Source: an uncultured Flavobacteriia bacterium (GTDB taxonomy: Bacteria > Bacteroidota > Bacteroidia > Flavobacteriales_D > Crocinitomicaceae). From it: a DNA stretch of 64,000 bases. Of this stretch, positions 46,458 through 54,339 are shown piece after piece. The first letter of the stretch is position 1. Every line of letters begins with the position of its first letter. The translations under genes and the position numbers were made by a program. The notes beneath the pieces were generated by a model that was not told where the DNA came from, ran no database searches, and saw nothing but the letters and a program-made list of their open reading frames with translations. The stretch is taken from positions 62,001 to 126,000 of the forward strand of contig CAIQQH010000068.1 of assembly GCA_903873915.1 (NCBI GenBank). The letters are read 5' to 3'.

Positions 46458-46659
46458 TCATTGTTGTCCGACTATAACCAACTTTATGGTTTATATAATC
46501 AGTTTAACTTTGATTTACTGACTCCATCGGGGTCAAACAATTTAAATCCAAAATGATAAAATCACATACCCCACTCTCCATTGCCCTAAAACCACTTCCT
46601 AAAATCAATGATTTCAATGGTTTCAAGAAGTGCAGTAAATTTTTATCGGACAACAGTGA
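46458..46659. mobile_element. MITE-like element or internally deleted IS
   Basis: The perfect 10-base inverted repeats TGTTGTCCGA (46462-46471) and TCGGACAACA (46646-46655) bound about 190 bases; extending outward and inward, 16 of 20 positions match. Inside is a 44-codon open frame (46553-46687) whose last residues are encoded by the right terminal repeat, as expected if a transposase gene was deleted internally. No transposase domain recognised. It lies in the 406-base gene-free gap 46374-46779, upstream of the restriction-type gene. Confidence 0.6.
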
Positions 46660-46675
46660 TTACGAATTAGTCATT

Positions 46676-46796
46676 AAGACTCTTTAATTCTTCGAATTGC
46701 CGCAGGCATCAAATTTTCAATTGCGCAGCATCAAATTCCCGAAGGGATCGAATTGCGCAGCATCAAATTCCCGAAGGGATTAAATTTGCGCAGCAA
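46676..46796. repeat. Mosaic intergenic repeat block 5, invading the hemL 3' end
   Basis: Units in order: GCC-GCA-GGC (46699-46707), TGC-GCA-GCA (46722-46730), CCC-GAA-GGG (46738-46746), TGC-GCA-GCA (46754-46762), CCC-GAA-GGG (46770-46778) and TTGC-GCA-GCAA (46786-46796), separated by ATCAAATT or close variants. The last unit lies inside the hemL coding region. The preceding TTCTTCGAATTGCC (46688-46701) also matches the block 3 core. Confidence 0.87.
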
Positions 46797-48096
46797 ACAC
46801 CACATCCAAGGCTTCACAGAACATATTCGCAGCATGCGTCAAAGTTTCTGAGTCGTGAGCTGCAGAAATAAATCCAACCTCATAACCACTAGGACCGAGA
46901 TAAACGCCACGGTTTAAAAGTTCGCGGTGAATGATTTTGAATCCAGTCATGTCGCTATCGATTTCGTCTGAACGGCGAATGCGTTTTTTTCCATTGAAGG
47001 ACAACCAGAAAATAGATCCAATCGTCACCAATTCGAAATTGTATTCCTTCTGTTTTGCGTAGGCATTGATGTGATACACAAACGCATTGGTTTTTTCAGC
47101 AAGCGCTTCATAGAAACCGGGCTTCGCACATTCAGTCAATTGCGCAATTCCGGCAGCCATGGCTACTGGATTTCCAGAAAGGGTTCCCGCTTGGTAAACT
47201 GGACCTTCAGGTGCCACGTGTGACATGATTTCATTCTTAGCACCGTAAGCACCAACTGGCAGACCGCCGCCGATGATTTTTCCATAGGTTACGATATCTG
47301 GTGCAATGCCATAATATTCAGCGGCCCCTGAAAATGCGACGCGGAATCCAGAAATGACTTCGTCGAAAAACAATAAAATCCCGTGCTCCGTGCACAACTC
47401 ACGAAGTTCGAGTAGGAAGGTTTTTTCTTGGAGTAGAAGTCCGTTGTTTGCTGGAATCGGTTCGATGATCGCACAGGCAATCTGGTCTTTGTTTTCAGCA
47501 ATGCACGCCTTCAATGCGTCTACATCATTCAAAGGGAGCACTAGGGTTTCATTCGCAAAACTTTCAGGAACACCCGCACTTGATGAGGTGCCTAAGGTGG
47601 CCAATCCACTTCCTGCTTTCACCAACATCGCATCCACGTGACCGTGGTAACAGCCCTCAAATTTGATGACTTTATCGCGACCTGTATATCCACGTGCCAA
47701 GCGCAAGGCCGACATTACGGCTTCAGTTCCGGAGCTCACAAAGCGCATGCGGTCCATAAAGGGATTTCTCGATAAAATCAATTCTGCCAATTCATTCTCC
47801 AAACGTGTCGGCGCGCCAAACGATGCTCCATTTTGCATTGCAGCCATCACACTGCTGTAAATCTTTGGATTGTTGTGTCCAAGGATCAGCGGACCCCAGC
47901 TGCAGCAAAAATCGATGAACTCATTGTCGTCTTCATCCCAAATGCGGCAACCGTCCCCCTTTTTTATAAAGAGCGGAGTTCCTTCCACAGAGCGGAATGC
48001 CCGAACAGGTGAATTTACACCACCTGGAAAGTAGGTTTTTGACGTTTCAAATAACGATTTTGAGACAGATCGACTAATGGGCGAAGCATTTTTCAT
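46780..48096 (-). CDS. hemL: Glutamate-1-semialdehyde 2,1-aminomutase
   Basis: HemL makes 5-aminolevulinate from glutamate-1-semialdehyde in the C5 tetrapyrrole pathway. At 438 residues it has normal length. Hallmarks: PGGVNSPVRAFRSV at the N-terminus, SSGTEAVMSALRLARGYTGR, YHGHVDAMLVKAGSG, LLFFDEVISGFRV and the PLP lysine in VTYGKIIGGGLPVGA. The final five residues (FAAQI) are encoded by a TTGC-GCA-GCAA repeat unit and the TAA stop is inside the same repeat block, so the natural end of the gene seems to have been replaced. The catalytic core is untouched. Confidence 0.96.
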   Translation of the reverse strand: MKNASPISRSVSKSLFETSKTYFPGGVNSPVRAFRSVEGTPLFIKKGDGCRIWDEDDNEFIDFCCSWGPLILGHNNPKIYSSVMAAMQNGASFGAPTRLENELAELILSRNPFMDRMRFVSSGTEAVMSALRLARGYTGRDKVIKFEGCYHGHVDAMLVKAGSGLATLGTSSSAGVPESFANETLVLPLNDVDALKACIAENKDQIACAIIEPIPANNGLLLQEKTFLLELRELCTEHGILLFFDEVISGFRVAFSGAAEYYGIAPDIVTYGKIIGGGLPVGAYGAKNEIMSHVAPEGPVYQAGTLSGNPVAMAAGIAQLTECAKPGFYEALAEKTNAFVYHINAYAKQKEYNFELVTIGSIFWLSFNGKKRIRRSDEIDSDMTGFKIIHRELLNRGVYLGPSGYEVGFISAAHDSETLTHAANMFCEALDVVFAAQI

Positions 48097-48112
48097 GCGC
48101 TAAAATTTGGTA

Positions 48113-48120
48113 CAAAATTA
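48113..48120 (-). promoter_or_regulatory. -7 promoter element of hemL
   Basis: The minus strand reads TAATTTTG, an exact TAnnTTTG, 16 bases upstream of the hemL ATG at 48096. Confidence 0.65.
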
Positions 48121-48177
48121 CGATTTTCATCGGGTCAAATGGCAAAAAACACACGCTTTTACTTGCCAAACTTTACG

Positions 48178-48185
48178 TACCTTTG
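48178..48185 (+). promoter_or_regulatory. -7 promoter element of kynU
   Basis: TACCTTTG, an exact consensus match, lies 18 bases before the ATG at 48204. This places the transcription start after the TTG at 48183 and rules out that codon as the start. Confidence 0.7.
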
Positions 48186-48203
48186 GCAGGCAAATTTTTC
48201 CCT

Positions 48204-49490
48204 ATGAGTCAATTTGAAAACACGCTAAATTTCGCACAACAAATGGATGCTCAAGATCCATTGAAGGAGTTTCGCAATAAATTCTATTTCCCTGATTTTC
48301 ACGAAAAAACCGTGCGCTATTTCACGGGGAACTCATTGGGTTTGCAACCAAAAACGACCGTAAAGTACATCGCGGAAGAATTGGAAGCATGGGCGAAGTA
48401 TGGTGTTGAAGGACATTTTCTAGCGAAACGACCTTGGTTCTCCTATCACGAAAATCTCACTGAAATGGCAGCGAATGTGGTGGGCGCACTGCCTATTGAA
48501 GTGGTGATTACACATTCCTTAACGACAAACCTTCACTTGTTGATGGTGTCGTTTTACCGTCCATCCGCTGATGGGAAAAGAACAAAAATCCTTTGCGAAT
48601 CGAAAGCCTTTCCAAGTGACCAATACGCCCTTGAATCCCAAGTGAAATTTCATGGATTGGATGTGTCGGAACATTTGGTTGAAGTGGCACCGCGAGAGGG
48701 TGAACAATTGATTCGTGAAGAAGATATTTTAGCAAAGATTGAAGAACTTGGTGATGAATTGGCTTTGGTTATGATTGGCGGTGTGAATTACTACACTGGT
48801 CAGTTGTTTGACATGAAAACCATCACCGAAGCAGGCCATAAAGTAGGAGCGATCGTTGGGTTCGATTTGGCGCATGCCGCAGGAAATATCAACCTGAAAT
48901 TGCATGATTGGGGTGTTGACTTCGCTGCATGGTGTGGATATAAATATTTGAATTCATCTCCGGGCGGAGTGAGTGGCATGTTTGTCCATGAACGTCATGC
49001 CTTTTCACCTGAATTACCGCGCTTCGCTGGTTGGTGGGGCTATGATAAGGACAAGCGTTTTCAAATGGAACCAGGATTCATCCCGATGCGAGGTGCTGAA
49101 GGATGGCAATTGAGCAACGCGCCGATCTTAGGTATGGCTGCTCATTTGGCCTCCTTAGAGATTTTTGCAGAAGCAGGAATGGACCGCATCGGCGAAAAAC
49201 GTGACCTTATGACGTCGTATTTGGAATTCGTGATCGATGACATTTCACGGAAAAATGCAGACCGTTGCACCTTTGAATTGATAACCCCAAGGGATAAAAC
49301 CAAGCGCGGGGCACAGCTCTCGATCATGGCGAAAGGCCAAGGCAAGGCATTGTTTGATGCCCTTTCCGATTTGGGCGTTGTGGCCGATTGGCGTGAACCA
49401 AATGTTGTTCGTGTGGCGCCTGCACCTTTGTACAATTCCTTCGAAGATTGCTATTGGTTTGGACAACTGCTGGAGCAAGCGATACAATAA
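48204..49490 (+). CDS. kynU: Kynureninase
   Basis: KynU cleaves kynurenine or 3-hydroxykynurenine to anthranilate or 3-hydroxyanthranilate plus alanine, on the tryptophan-to-NAD route. The start ATG 48204 (MSQFENTLNFAQQMD) gives 428 residues, the usual length. Motifs: FTGNSLGLQPKTT, HSLTTNLHLLM, GFDLAHAAGN, the PLP lysine in WCGYKYLNSSPGG, and WWGYDKDKRFQMEPGFIPM. It precedes kmo by about 1.3 kb on the same strand, with two unrelated-looking genes between. Confidence 0.96.
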   Translation: MSQFENTLNFAQQMDAQDPLKEFRNKFYFPDFHEKTVRYFTGNSLGLQPKTTVKYIAEELEAWAKYGVEGHFLAKRPWFSYHENLTEMAANVVGALPIEVVITHSLTTNLHLLMVSFYRPSADGKRTKILCESKAFPSDQYALESQVKFHGLDVSEHLVEVAPREGEQLIREEDILAKIEELGDELALVMIGGVNYYTGQLFDMKTITEAGHKVGAIVGFDLAHAAGNINLKLHDWGVDFAAWCGYKYLNSSPGGVSGMFVHERHAFSPELPRFAGWWGYDKDKRFQMEPGFIPMRGAEGWQLSNAPILGMAAHLASLEIFAEAGMDRIGEKRDLMTSYLEFVIDDISRKNADRCTFELITPRDKTKRGAQLSIMAKGQGKALFDALSDLGVVADWREPNVVRVAPAPLYNSFEDCYWFGQLLEQAIQ

Positions 49491-49502
49491 AAACAGTACA
49501 TC

Positions 49503-49724
49503 ATGGATGAATTGACAATTCAAGAGCTGATTAAGGCAAAGTTTTCTGGAGAGTTGAGCCAGTCAACGACTTACATAAATCTAACGATTCAAGCCGTTGC
49601 GGTCTTGATCGGCGGAATCATCTTGTGGCGCGTTAGCAATGCCATTCACAAGAAGAAATTGAAAGAGCGCAAGCAAAACACCTTCTTTCAGACAACCTAC
49701 TCACGGCACTGGAAGAACCGGTAA
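49503..49724 (+). CDS. Small single-pass membrane protein, unrecognised
   Basis: Seventy-three residues with one hydrophobic helix (about 26-42, NLTIQAVAVLIGGIILW) and a basic C-terminal tail (KKKLKERKQNTFF). It lies 12 bases after kynU and three bases before the esterase gene, so it is almost certainly translated in that unit. No family recognised. Confidence 0.65.
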   Translation: MDELTIQELIKAKFSGELSQSTTYINLTIQAVAVLIGGIILWRVSNAIHKKKLKERKQNTFFQTTYSRHWKNR

Positions 49725-49727
49725 GTA

Positions 49728-50678
49728 ATGCTGCGCGGACTCATTTTTATTATTGCCATTAACGCGTTTCAACTGACGGCGCAACTGACGGAAGTGACCG
49801 AGCTTGAGTTTGGAAATAATCCAGGAAATCTAGAATGCTTCATTCAACCGGCCTCGAACAAAAATAGACCGCTAATCCTTGTCTTACACGGCTGCACCCA
49901 AAGTGCGCAAGAGTCGATTTCTGTTTCCGGGTGGGATGCCTTAGCAAAAGAAAACGATTTCTTTTTATTGGCTCCGCAACAGCGAATGAGTAACAATCCA
50001 AACCGCTGTTTCAACTGGTTTCGCGCAGAAGACATTGACTCCTTGAACGGTGAAGCCGCGAGCATTTTGAACATGCTGTCTTATTGCCTCAGCCATTATT
50101 CCATCGATACCACCCAAATCTTCATCACTGGATTTTCGGCTGGCGGACAAATGAGTGTCTCACTTTTGGTCTTAACCCCAACCCGTTTCAAGGCAGGTGC
50201 TGTATTCGCTTGTGGACCTTATGGCTTGGCGCAGAACCCAAGTCAAGCGTTGAAGGCAATGCATGGCAAACCCGAACTCTCGCAAGCGCAATTGGTGAAA
50301 CGCGTTACGGATCTTTATTCGGATCACCAACCAACATTCCCTTCCCTGTTCATTTATCAAGGAGATGACGATCCTGTGGTGTATCCAGTATGTGCTACCT
50401 TATTGTTTTCTCAATGGAAAGGCATCCATCAATTGAATGATTTTCCCGAACAGACCGTGGAGTTGAAAGATCATCCATTTATTCGACGAACATCCGCAGG
50501 CTCCATGGACAATTCCAATCGTGTCGTGCTGTATCAATTTGCAGGTTTAGGACATCAGATTCCTGTCGACCCGGGGATGAATCCAGGTCAAGGTGGACAG
50601 TACAATGTGTTCTCAAAAGACCAGAATTTTTGGGCAGCAATGCAGGTGGCGATTGACTTCGGACTTGTGCCGCATTAA
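49728..50678 (+). CDS. Exported PHB depolymerase-family esterase
   Basis: A 316-residue alpha/beta hydrolase with an N-terminal signal (LIFIIAINAFQLTAQ). Motifs fit the LpqC/PHB-depolymerase family: PLILVLHGCTQSAQ (oxyanion region), FFLLAPQQ and NRCFNWF; the nucleophile elbow is ITGFSAGGQMSV, the acid is in IYQGDDDPVVYP and the His in GLGHQIPVDP. Targets could be polyesters or feruloyl/acetyl esters. Its place between kynU and kmo suggests co-transcription, without an obvious metabolic link. Confidence 0.88.
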   Translation: MLRGLIFIIAINAFQLTAQLTEVTELEFGNNPGNLECFIQPASNKNRPLILVLHGCTQSAQESISVSGWDALAKENDFFLLAPQQRMSNNPNRCFNWFRAEDIDSLNGEAASILNMLSYCLSHYSIDTTQIFITGFSAGGQMSVSLLVLTPTRFKAGAVFACGPYGLAQNPSQALKAMHGKPELSQAQLVKRVTDLYSDHQPTFPSLFIYQGDDDPVVYPVCATLLFSQWKGIHQLNDFPEQTVELKDHPFIRRTSAGSMDNSNRVVLYQFAGLGHQIPVDPGMNPGQGGQYNVFSKDQNFWAAMQVAIDFGLVPH

Positions 50679-50705
50679 TGGTGACTGAGGTTCTCGAAGT
50701 CACAA
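50679..50705. repeat. Hairpin module of the mosaic repeat family (site 6)
   Basis: GTGACT (50681-50686) and AGTCAC (50698-50703) form a 6-bp stem with the 11-base loop GAGGTTCTCGA. Block 1 has the same structure with GTGGCT/AGCCAC and loop GATGCTCTCGA, so one stem pair has changed on both sides. It begins two bases after the esterase stop. Confidence 0.75.
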
Positions 50706-50733
50706 ATACAGCGTGCTAAAACAATCATTTAAC

Positions 50734-50741
50734 TACCTTTG
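50734..50741 (+). promoter_or_regulatory. -7 promoter element of kmo
   Basis: TACCTTTG matches TAnnTTTG exactly and lies seven bases upstream of the ATG at 50748 (or 22 before ATG 50763), giving kmo a promoter of its own apart from kynU. Confidence 0.7.
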
Positions 50742-50747
50742 TTACAT

Positions 50748-52103
50748 ATGGAAAATCAGTCAATGAAAGAGGTTGTCATCGTAGGAGCAGGCTTGGTAGG
50801 ATCCCTTTGGGCCGTATACCTATCTAAAGCAGGATATAAAGTAACGATTTATGAGCGCCGTTGGGACATTCGCAAAGCAGAAATATCTGCTGGAAAGTCC
50901 ATTAACCTTGCGCTTTCTAATCGAGGATGGAAAGCGCTCGATGCCGTTGGTGTGGGCGATGAAATCCGTAAGATTGCCATTCCGATGTACGGACGTGAGA
51001 TGCACGATCTCGAGGGAAAGTTGACTTACCAGCAATATGGAAAGGATGGTGAAGCCATTTTCTCTGTTTCGCGCGGGAAAATCAATGCCACGATGATGGA
51101 CATCGCTGAAAAACACGGAAAAGCAAGAATCCATTACAACCACGAATGCCGCAGGGTTGACCTGAATAAAGGGATTGTTTACCTAACAAACAGCGAGACA
51201 GGAGAAGAGTTTGAGCACAAGGCAGATTTGGTTTTTGCTGCAGATGGTGCCTTTTCTTCAGTGCGCTATTCATCGATGCAGAAACTCGCTCGCTTTAACT
51301 ATAGTCAGAACTACATTGCTGATGGCTACCGCGAAATCTTGCTTCCTGCAAATCCGGACGGGACTTACCGCATGGATAAAAATGCCTTGCACATTTGGCC
51401 GCGTGGACGTTTTATGATGATTGCTTTGGCGAATGAAGATGGGTCGTTTACCTGCACCTTGTTTATGCCGCACGAAGGTGGTGAAAACGCTTTTGATAAA
51501 CTCACATCACGCGAAGCTGTCAATTCATTCTTCGAAAAAACATTCCCAGATTTCTATGAAATGATGCCGGATATTGCCGATGCATGGGAAGATCATCCCT
51601 TGGCTGCCTTGGCCATTGTGCGTTGTTCACCTTGGACACATGGCGTAACGGCCTTGATGGGCGATGCTGCACATGCTACGGTTCCATTTTACGGACAAGG
51701 AATGAATGCTGGGTTTGAAGACTGTACCGTTTTGTCAGAATTGATGACCAAGCACAACGAAGACTGGCCAGCAATTTTTGAAGAATACAGCCGCGAACGC
51801 AAACCTGATGGGGATGCTTTGCAAGATTTATCCTTGGACAATTATTATGTGATGCGCGACTATGTGGCCGATCCAGAGTTTTTGTTGCGCAAGAAAATTG
51901 AAGCAAAATTCAGTGGCCGTTACCCAGACAAGTGGTTGCCCTTGTATTCGCAAGTGACCTTTAGTGAAATTCGCTACAGTGTGGCGTACAAACAGGGTCA
52001 GGTGCAAGCAGGCATTATGGATGAGGTGATGGCGATGGAAAACATCGAGGAGCGCTGGGATTCAGAGGAAGTGATGGAGCAAATTTTGGCACGTTGTAAT
52101 TAA
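50748..52103 (+). CDS. kmo: Kynurenine 3-monooxygenase
   Basis: Kmo is an FAD/NADPH-dependent hydroxylase that converts kynurenine to 3-hydroxykynurenine. The 451-residue product (from ATG 50748; ATG 50763 giving MKEVVIVGAG is an equally good start) has the FAD fold VVIVGAGLVGSLWAVYL, YERRWDIRKAE, SINLALSNRG, and the GD motif TALMGDAAHATVPFYGQGMNAG. The C-terminus has the family YVADPEFLLRKKIEAKFSGR region. With kynU upstream it forms the central part of the kynurenine route. Confidence 0.96.
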   Translation: MENQSMKEVVIVGAGLVGSLWAVYLSKAGYKVTIYERRWDIRKAEISAGKSINLALSNRGWKALDAVGVGDEIRKIAIPMYGREMHDLEGKLTYQQYGKDGEAIFSVSRGKINATMMDIAEKHGKARIHYNHECRRVDLNKGIVYLTNSETGEEFEHKADLVFAADGAFSSVRYSSMQKLARFNYSQNYIADGYREILLPANPDGTYRMDKNALHIWPRGRFMMIALANEDGSFTCTLFMPHEGGENAFDKLTSREAVNSFFEKTFPDFYEMMPDIADAWEDHPLAALAIVRCSPWTHGVTALMGDAAHATVPFYGQGMNAGFEDCTVLSELMTKHNEDWPAIFEEYSRERKPDGDALQDLSLDNYYVMRDYVADPEFLLRKKIEAKFSGRYPDKWLPLYSQVTFSEIRYSVAYKQGQVQAGIMDEVMAMENIEERWDSEEVMEQILARCN

Positions 52104-52114
52104 TACAAAAAAAC

Positions 52115-53002
52115 ATGATAAATAAATTGATCTTGAGTGCTGTATTGTTGAGTGCTTTTTCACTTTCCGCACAGCGTGATCTCACCCCTGGAAAGCGTCG
52201 TGGCGATGTTTTTGGTCAATCCGATTATAAAGATTACAGGTTTTTTGGCTTGCAAGTAACGGGTGGATTAACCTACATGGCGACACGTTCGGACGCGAAA
52301 AATTTAACATATCTAGGAACCGATTCGGATGGTAGACCAATGAATTATAGTTTTGATCCTCAAGGTAGCGTCGGCGCTTTTGTTGATCTTGGCATGGTGC
52401 ACTTTGCGAAGAAACGGTCCAAGTTATCTTTGGCCTTGAAATATATTTTCATCTCCTACTACGATTGGGGTCTCGGGGTGAAGTTGCTTACTGGATCAGA
52501 AACAACAGCTGTAAACCTTATTAATTCACTTGGGACTCCTCTAGCCCCTCAGAATTTTTCTGGGAATTTTGCCAGTGTATTTGTGAATGGCCGTTTTAGC
52601 ATTCACAAAAATGTGTACATCGGAAAGCGTTATTTCATTGACAATGGCTTAGGGTTTAATATTGATTATCGAATTGTAAGCCCTGGAGCATACGCAACTC
52701 TGCCTGGTGTTAGTGCACAATCCTTCCACTCACCCTTGGTGGCTCAACTGCATTACAGTTTAGGTTTCGGAATAAAATTGAATCGACGAAGCATTTTGGT
52801 GCCGGGTATTCAACTTCCAATTTTAGGCATTTACGACTGGAGAAAAGGGTGTGCTGCGTTGAAGTATTACAACTCGAACTACTTACCGATTTTGTTCCAA
52901 GTGAAGTTTACCTATTTGTTTGAAAAGAAACCAAAAGGCTGCAATACGCCAGGCACGGACGAGGACCGCAAACGCAATGACGAATACCTTCAAGGAAACT
53001 GA
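52115..53002 (+). CDS. Outer membrane beta-barrel-like protein, unrecognised
   Basis: A 295-residue protein with a signal peptide ending SLSAQ. The rest is beta-rich with aromatic strands (FFGLQVTGGLTYMATRSD, LSLALKYIFISYYDWGLGVK, LHYSLGFGIKLNRRSILVPG), consistent with an outer-membrane barrel, followed by a short charged C-terminal tail. It follows kmo by 11 bases and overlaps the ArsC-like gene by one base. Function unknown. Confidence 0.75.
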   Translation: MINKLILSAVLLSAFSLSAQRDLTPGKRRGDVFGQSDYKDYRFFGLQVTGGLTYMATRSDAKNLTYLGTDSDGRPMNYSFDPQGSVGAFVDLGMVHFAKKRSKLSLALKYIFISYYDWGLGVKLLTGSETTAVNLINSLGTPLAPQNFSGNFASVFVNGRFSIHKNVYIGKRYFIDNGLGFNIDYRIVSPGAYATLPGVSAQSFHSPLVAQLHYSLGFGIKLNRRSILVPGIQLPILGIYDWRKGCAALKYYNSNYLPILFQVKFTYLFEKKPKGCNTPGTDEDRKRNDEYLQGN

Positions 53003-53358
53003 TGAAAAAAATCTACCTGCTCAACTCGTGTTCGACGTGCCAGCGCATCTTGACACAAATCGGTCCTGTTGATGGACTTCAATTGCAAAACATCAAGGAG
53101 GAGAACATCGATGAAGATACGCTCGATTGGCTCAAGGAAAAAGTAGGTTCCTATGAAGCACTTTTTTCGAAGAAGGCCATGAAATATAGGGCGATGGGCT
53201 TGCACGAACAAACACTTTTGGAAGCGGATTACCGCCGTTTGATGTTGGAAGAATATACCTTTTTGAAACGTCCTTTTATGATCAATGGAGAAGAAATCTT
53301 CATTGGAAACACAGCAAAAGTTGTTGAGGCTGCGGTGCAATCATTCCAAAAGTCGTAA
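53002..53358 (+). CDS. ArsC/Spx-like thioredoxin-fold protein
   Basis: A 118-residue protein with the ArsC/Spx fold. The active-site motif is SCSTCQRIL (two cysteines, CxxC spacing), and a proline-containing FLKRPFMINGEE corresponds to the conserved cis-Pro loop. The fold includes arsenate reductases, Spx regulators and uncharacterised oxidoreductases. No arsenic genes are adjacent, so arsenate reduction is not claimed. It is coupled to the outer-membrane protein gene by a TGATG overlap. Confidence 0.85.
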   Translation: MKKIYLLNSCSTCQRILTQIGPVDGLQLQNIKEENIDEDTLDWLKEKVGSYEALFSKKAMKYRAMGLHEQTLLEADYRRLMLEEYTFLKRPFMINGEEIFIGNTAKVVEAAVQSFQKS

Positions 53359-53365
53359 CAGTATT

Positions 53366-54289
53366 TTGAGTAAAAGCCTACTTGCCCATCTGTCTTTATT
53401 TTTAGTCAACACACTCTACGGAGCGAGTCATGTTTTGGCGAAAGGCGTGATGCCCAAATACCTCACGCCAAATGTGTTTATCCTTTTTCGGGCATTAGGA
53501 GCCACCGTATTGTTTTGGATGGTGTGTCTTTTGTACGGGCGGAACAAAATTGAACGGTCAGACTACCTTCGTTTGGTCGGATGTGGATTTTTTGGTGTGG
53601 CCCTGAACCAATTGTGTTTCTTTCACGGACTCAACCTGTCGTCGGCGATTAATTCGGGAATCATCATGGCCTTCAACCCGATCATCGTGGTCATCTTGTC
53701 GTATTTTTTTCTAAAGGACAAAATCACACTCACCCAAGCCCTCGGAATTTTTCTCGGATCTTCGGGTGCCATTTTATTGACTTTAACGGCAGGAACAGGT
53801 AAAGGGGATTCCGTTCAAGGGGACATGTTGCTTTTTATCAATTCAGCCAGTTATGCTGTCTATCTTGTCATGGCGAAACCATTGATGCAGAAGTATTCAC
53901 CACTCACGGTGATTACCTGGGTTTTCACCATCGGTGCTGTTTTTGTTTTGCTTTTCCCACCTTTATGGGGAGAATTGCTCCTGACAAATCTGTCCAGTAT
54001 TCCGCGTGCAATTTGGTTTAAAATCATTTATGTCATTGTAGGGGTAACCTTCTTTACTTATCTGCTCACCATGTTCGGGTTGAAATACTTAAGCGCATCT
54101 GTGTCGAGCACCTACATCTATTTTCAACCCGTTCAGGTGATGTTATTCGCTTACCTTTTTACTGCCATGGGGATTGCGGATGATTACACTGCTACCATCA
54201 CATGGCAAAAGATTATTTACATGTTGATTATCTTCGCGGGTGTGTATATTGCATCGCGGAAAACACTCAATTTTCGTATGAAAGCATAA
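53366..54289 (+). CDS. EamA/DMT family transporter
   Basis: A TTG start at 53366, eight bases after the ArsC-like stop, gives 307 residues (MSKSLLAHLSLFLVNTLYGA); no suitable ATG exists. Ten membrane segments in two EamA halves are apparent (first half NTLYGASHVLAKGVMPKYL and INSGIIMAFNPIIVVILSYF, second half INSASYAVYLVMAKPLMQK and YIYFQPVQVMLFAYLF). Drug/metabolite exporter of unknown substrate; a metabolite of the adjacent kynurenine genes is possible but not shown. Confidence 0.88.
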   Translation: MSKSLLAHLSLFLVNTLYGASHVLAKGVMPKYLTPNVFILFRALGATVLFWMVCLLYGRNKIERSDYLRLVGCGFFGVALNQLCFFHGLNLSSAINSGIIMAFNPIIVVILSYFFLKDKITLTQALGIFLGSSGAILLTLTAGTGKGDSVQGDMLLFINSASYAVYLVMAKPLMQKYSPLTVITWVFTIGAVFVLLFPPLWGELLLTNLSSIPRAIWFKIIYVIVGVTFFTYLLTMFGLKYLSASVSSTYIYFQPVQVMLFAYLFTAMGIADDYTATITWQKIIYMLIIFAGVYIASRKTLNFRMKA

Positions 54290-54308
54290 GTTCTATTGAA
54301 AATTGTTT

Positions 54309-54316
54309 TATTTTTG
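54309..54316 (+). promoter_or_regulatory. -7 promoter element of the copper monooxygenase-like gene
   Basis: TATTTTTG, an exact TAnnTTTG, lies 23 bases before the ATG at 54340. Confidence 0.7.
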
Positions 54317-54339
54317 CGTCTCTAATTAAGCACTGAACT

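Noticed and set aside
46553-46687. 44-codon open frame inside the MITE-like element as a gene
   Set aside because: Its end is encoded by the terminal inverted repeat and no domain is recognisable; more likely a transposase remnant.
53002-53358. Arsenate reductase naming for the ArsC-like gene
   Set aside because: No ars genes or arsenic regulator nearby; the fold also covers Spx-type and uncharacterised proteins, so only the family is claimed.
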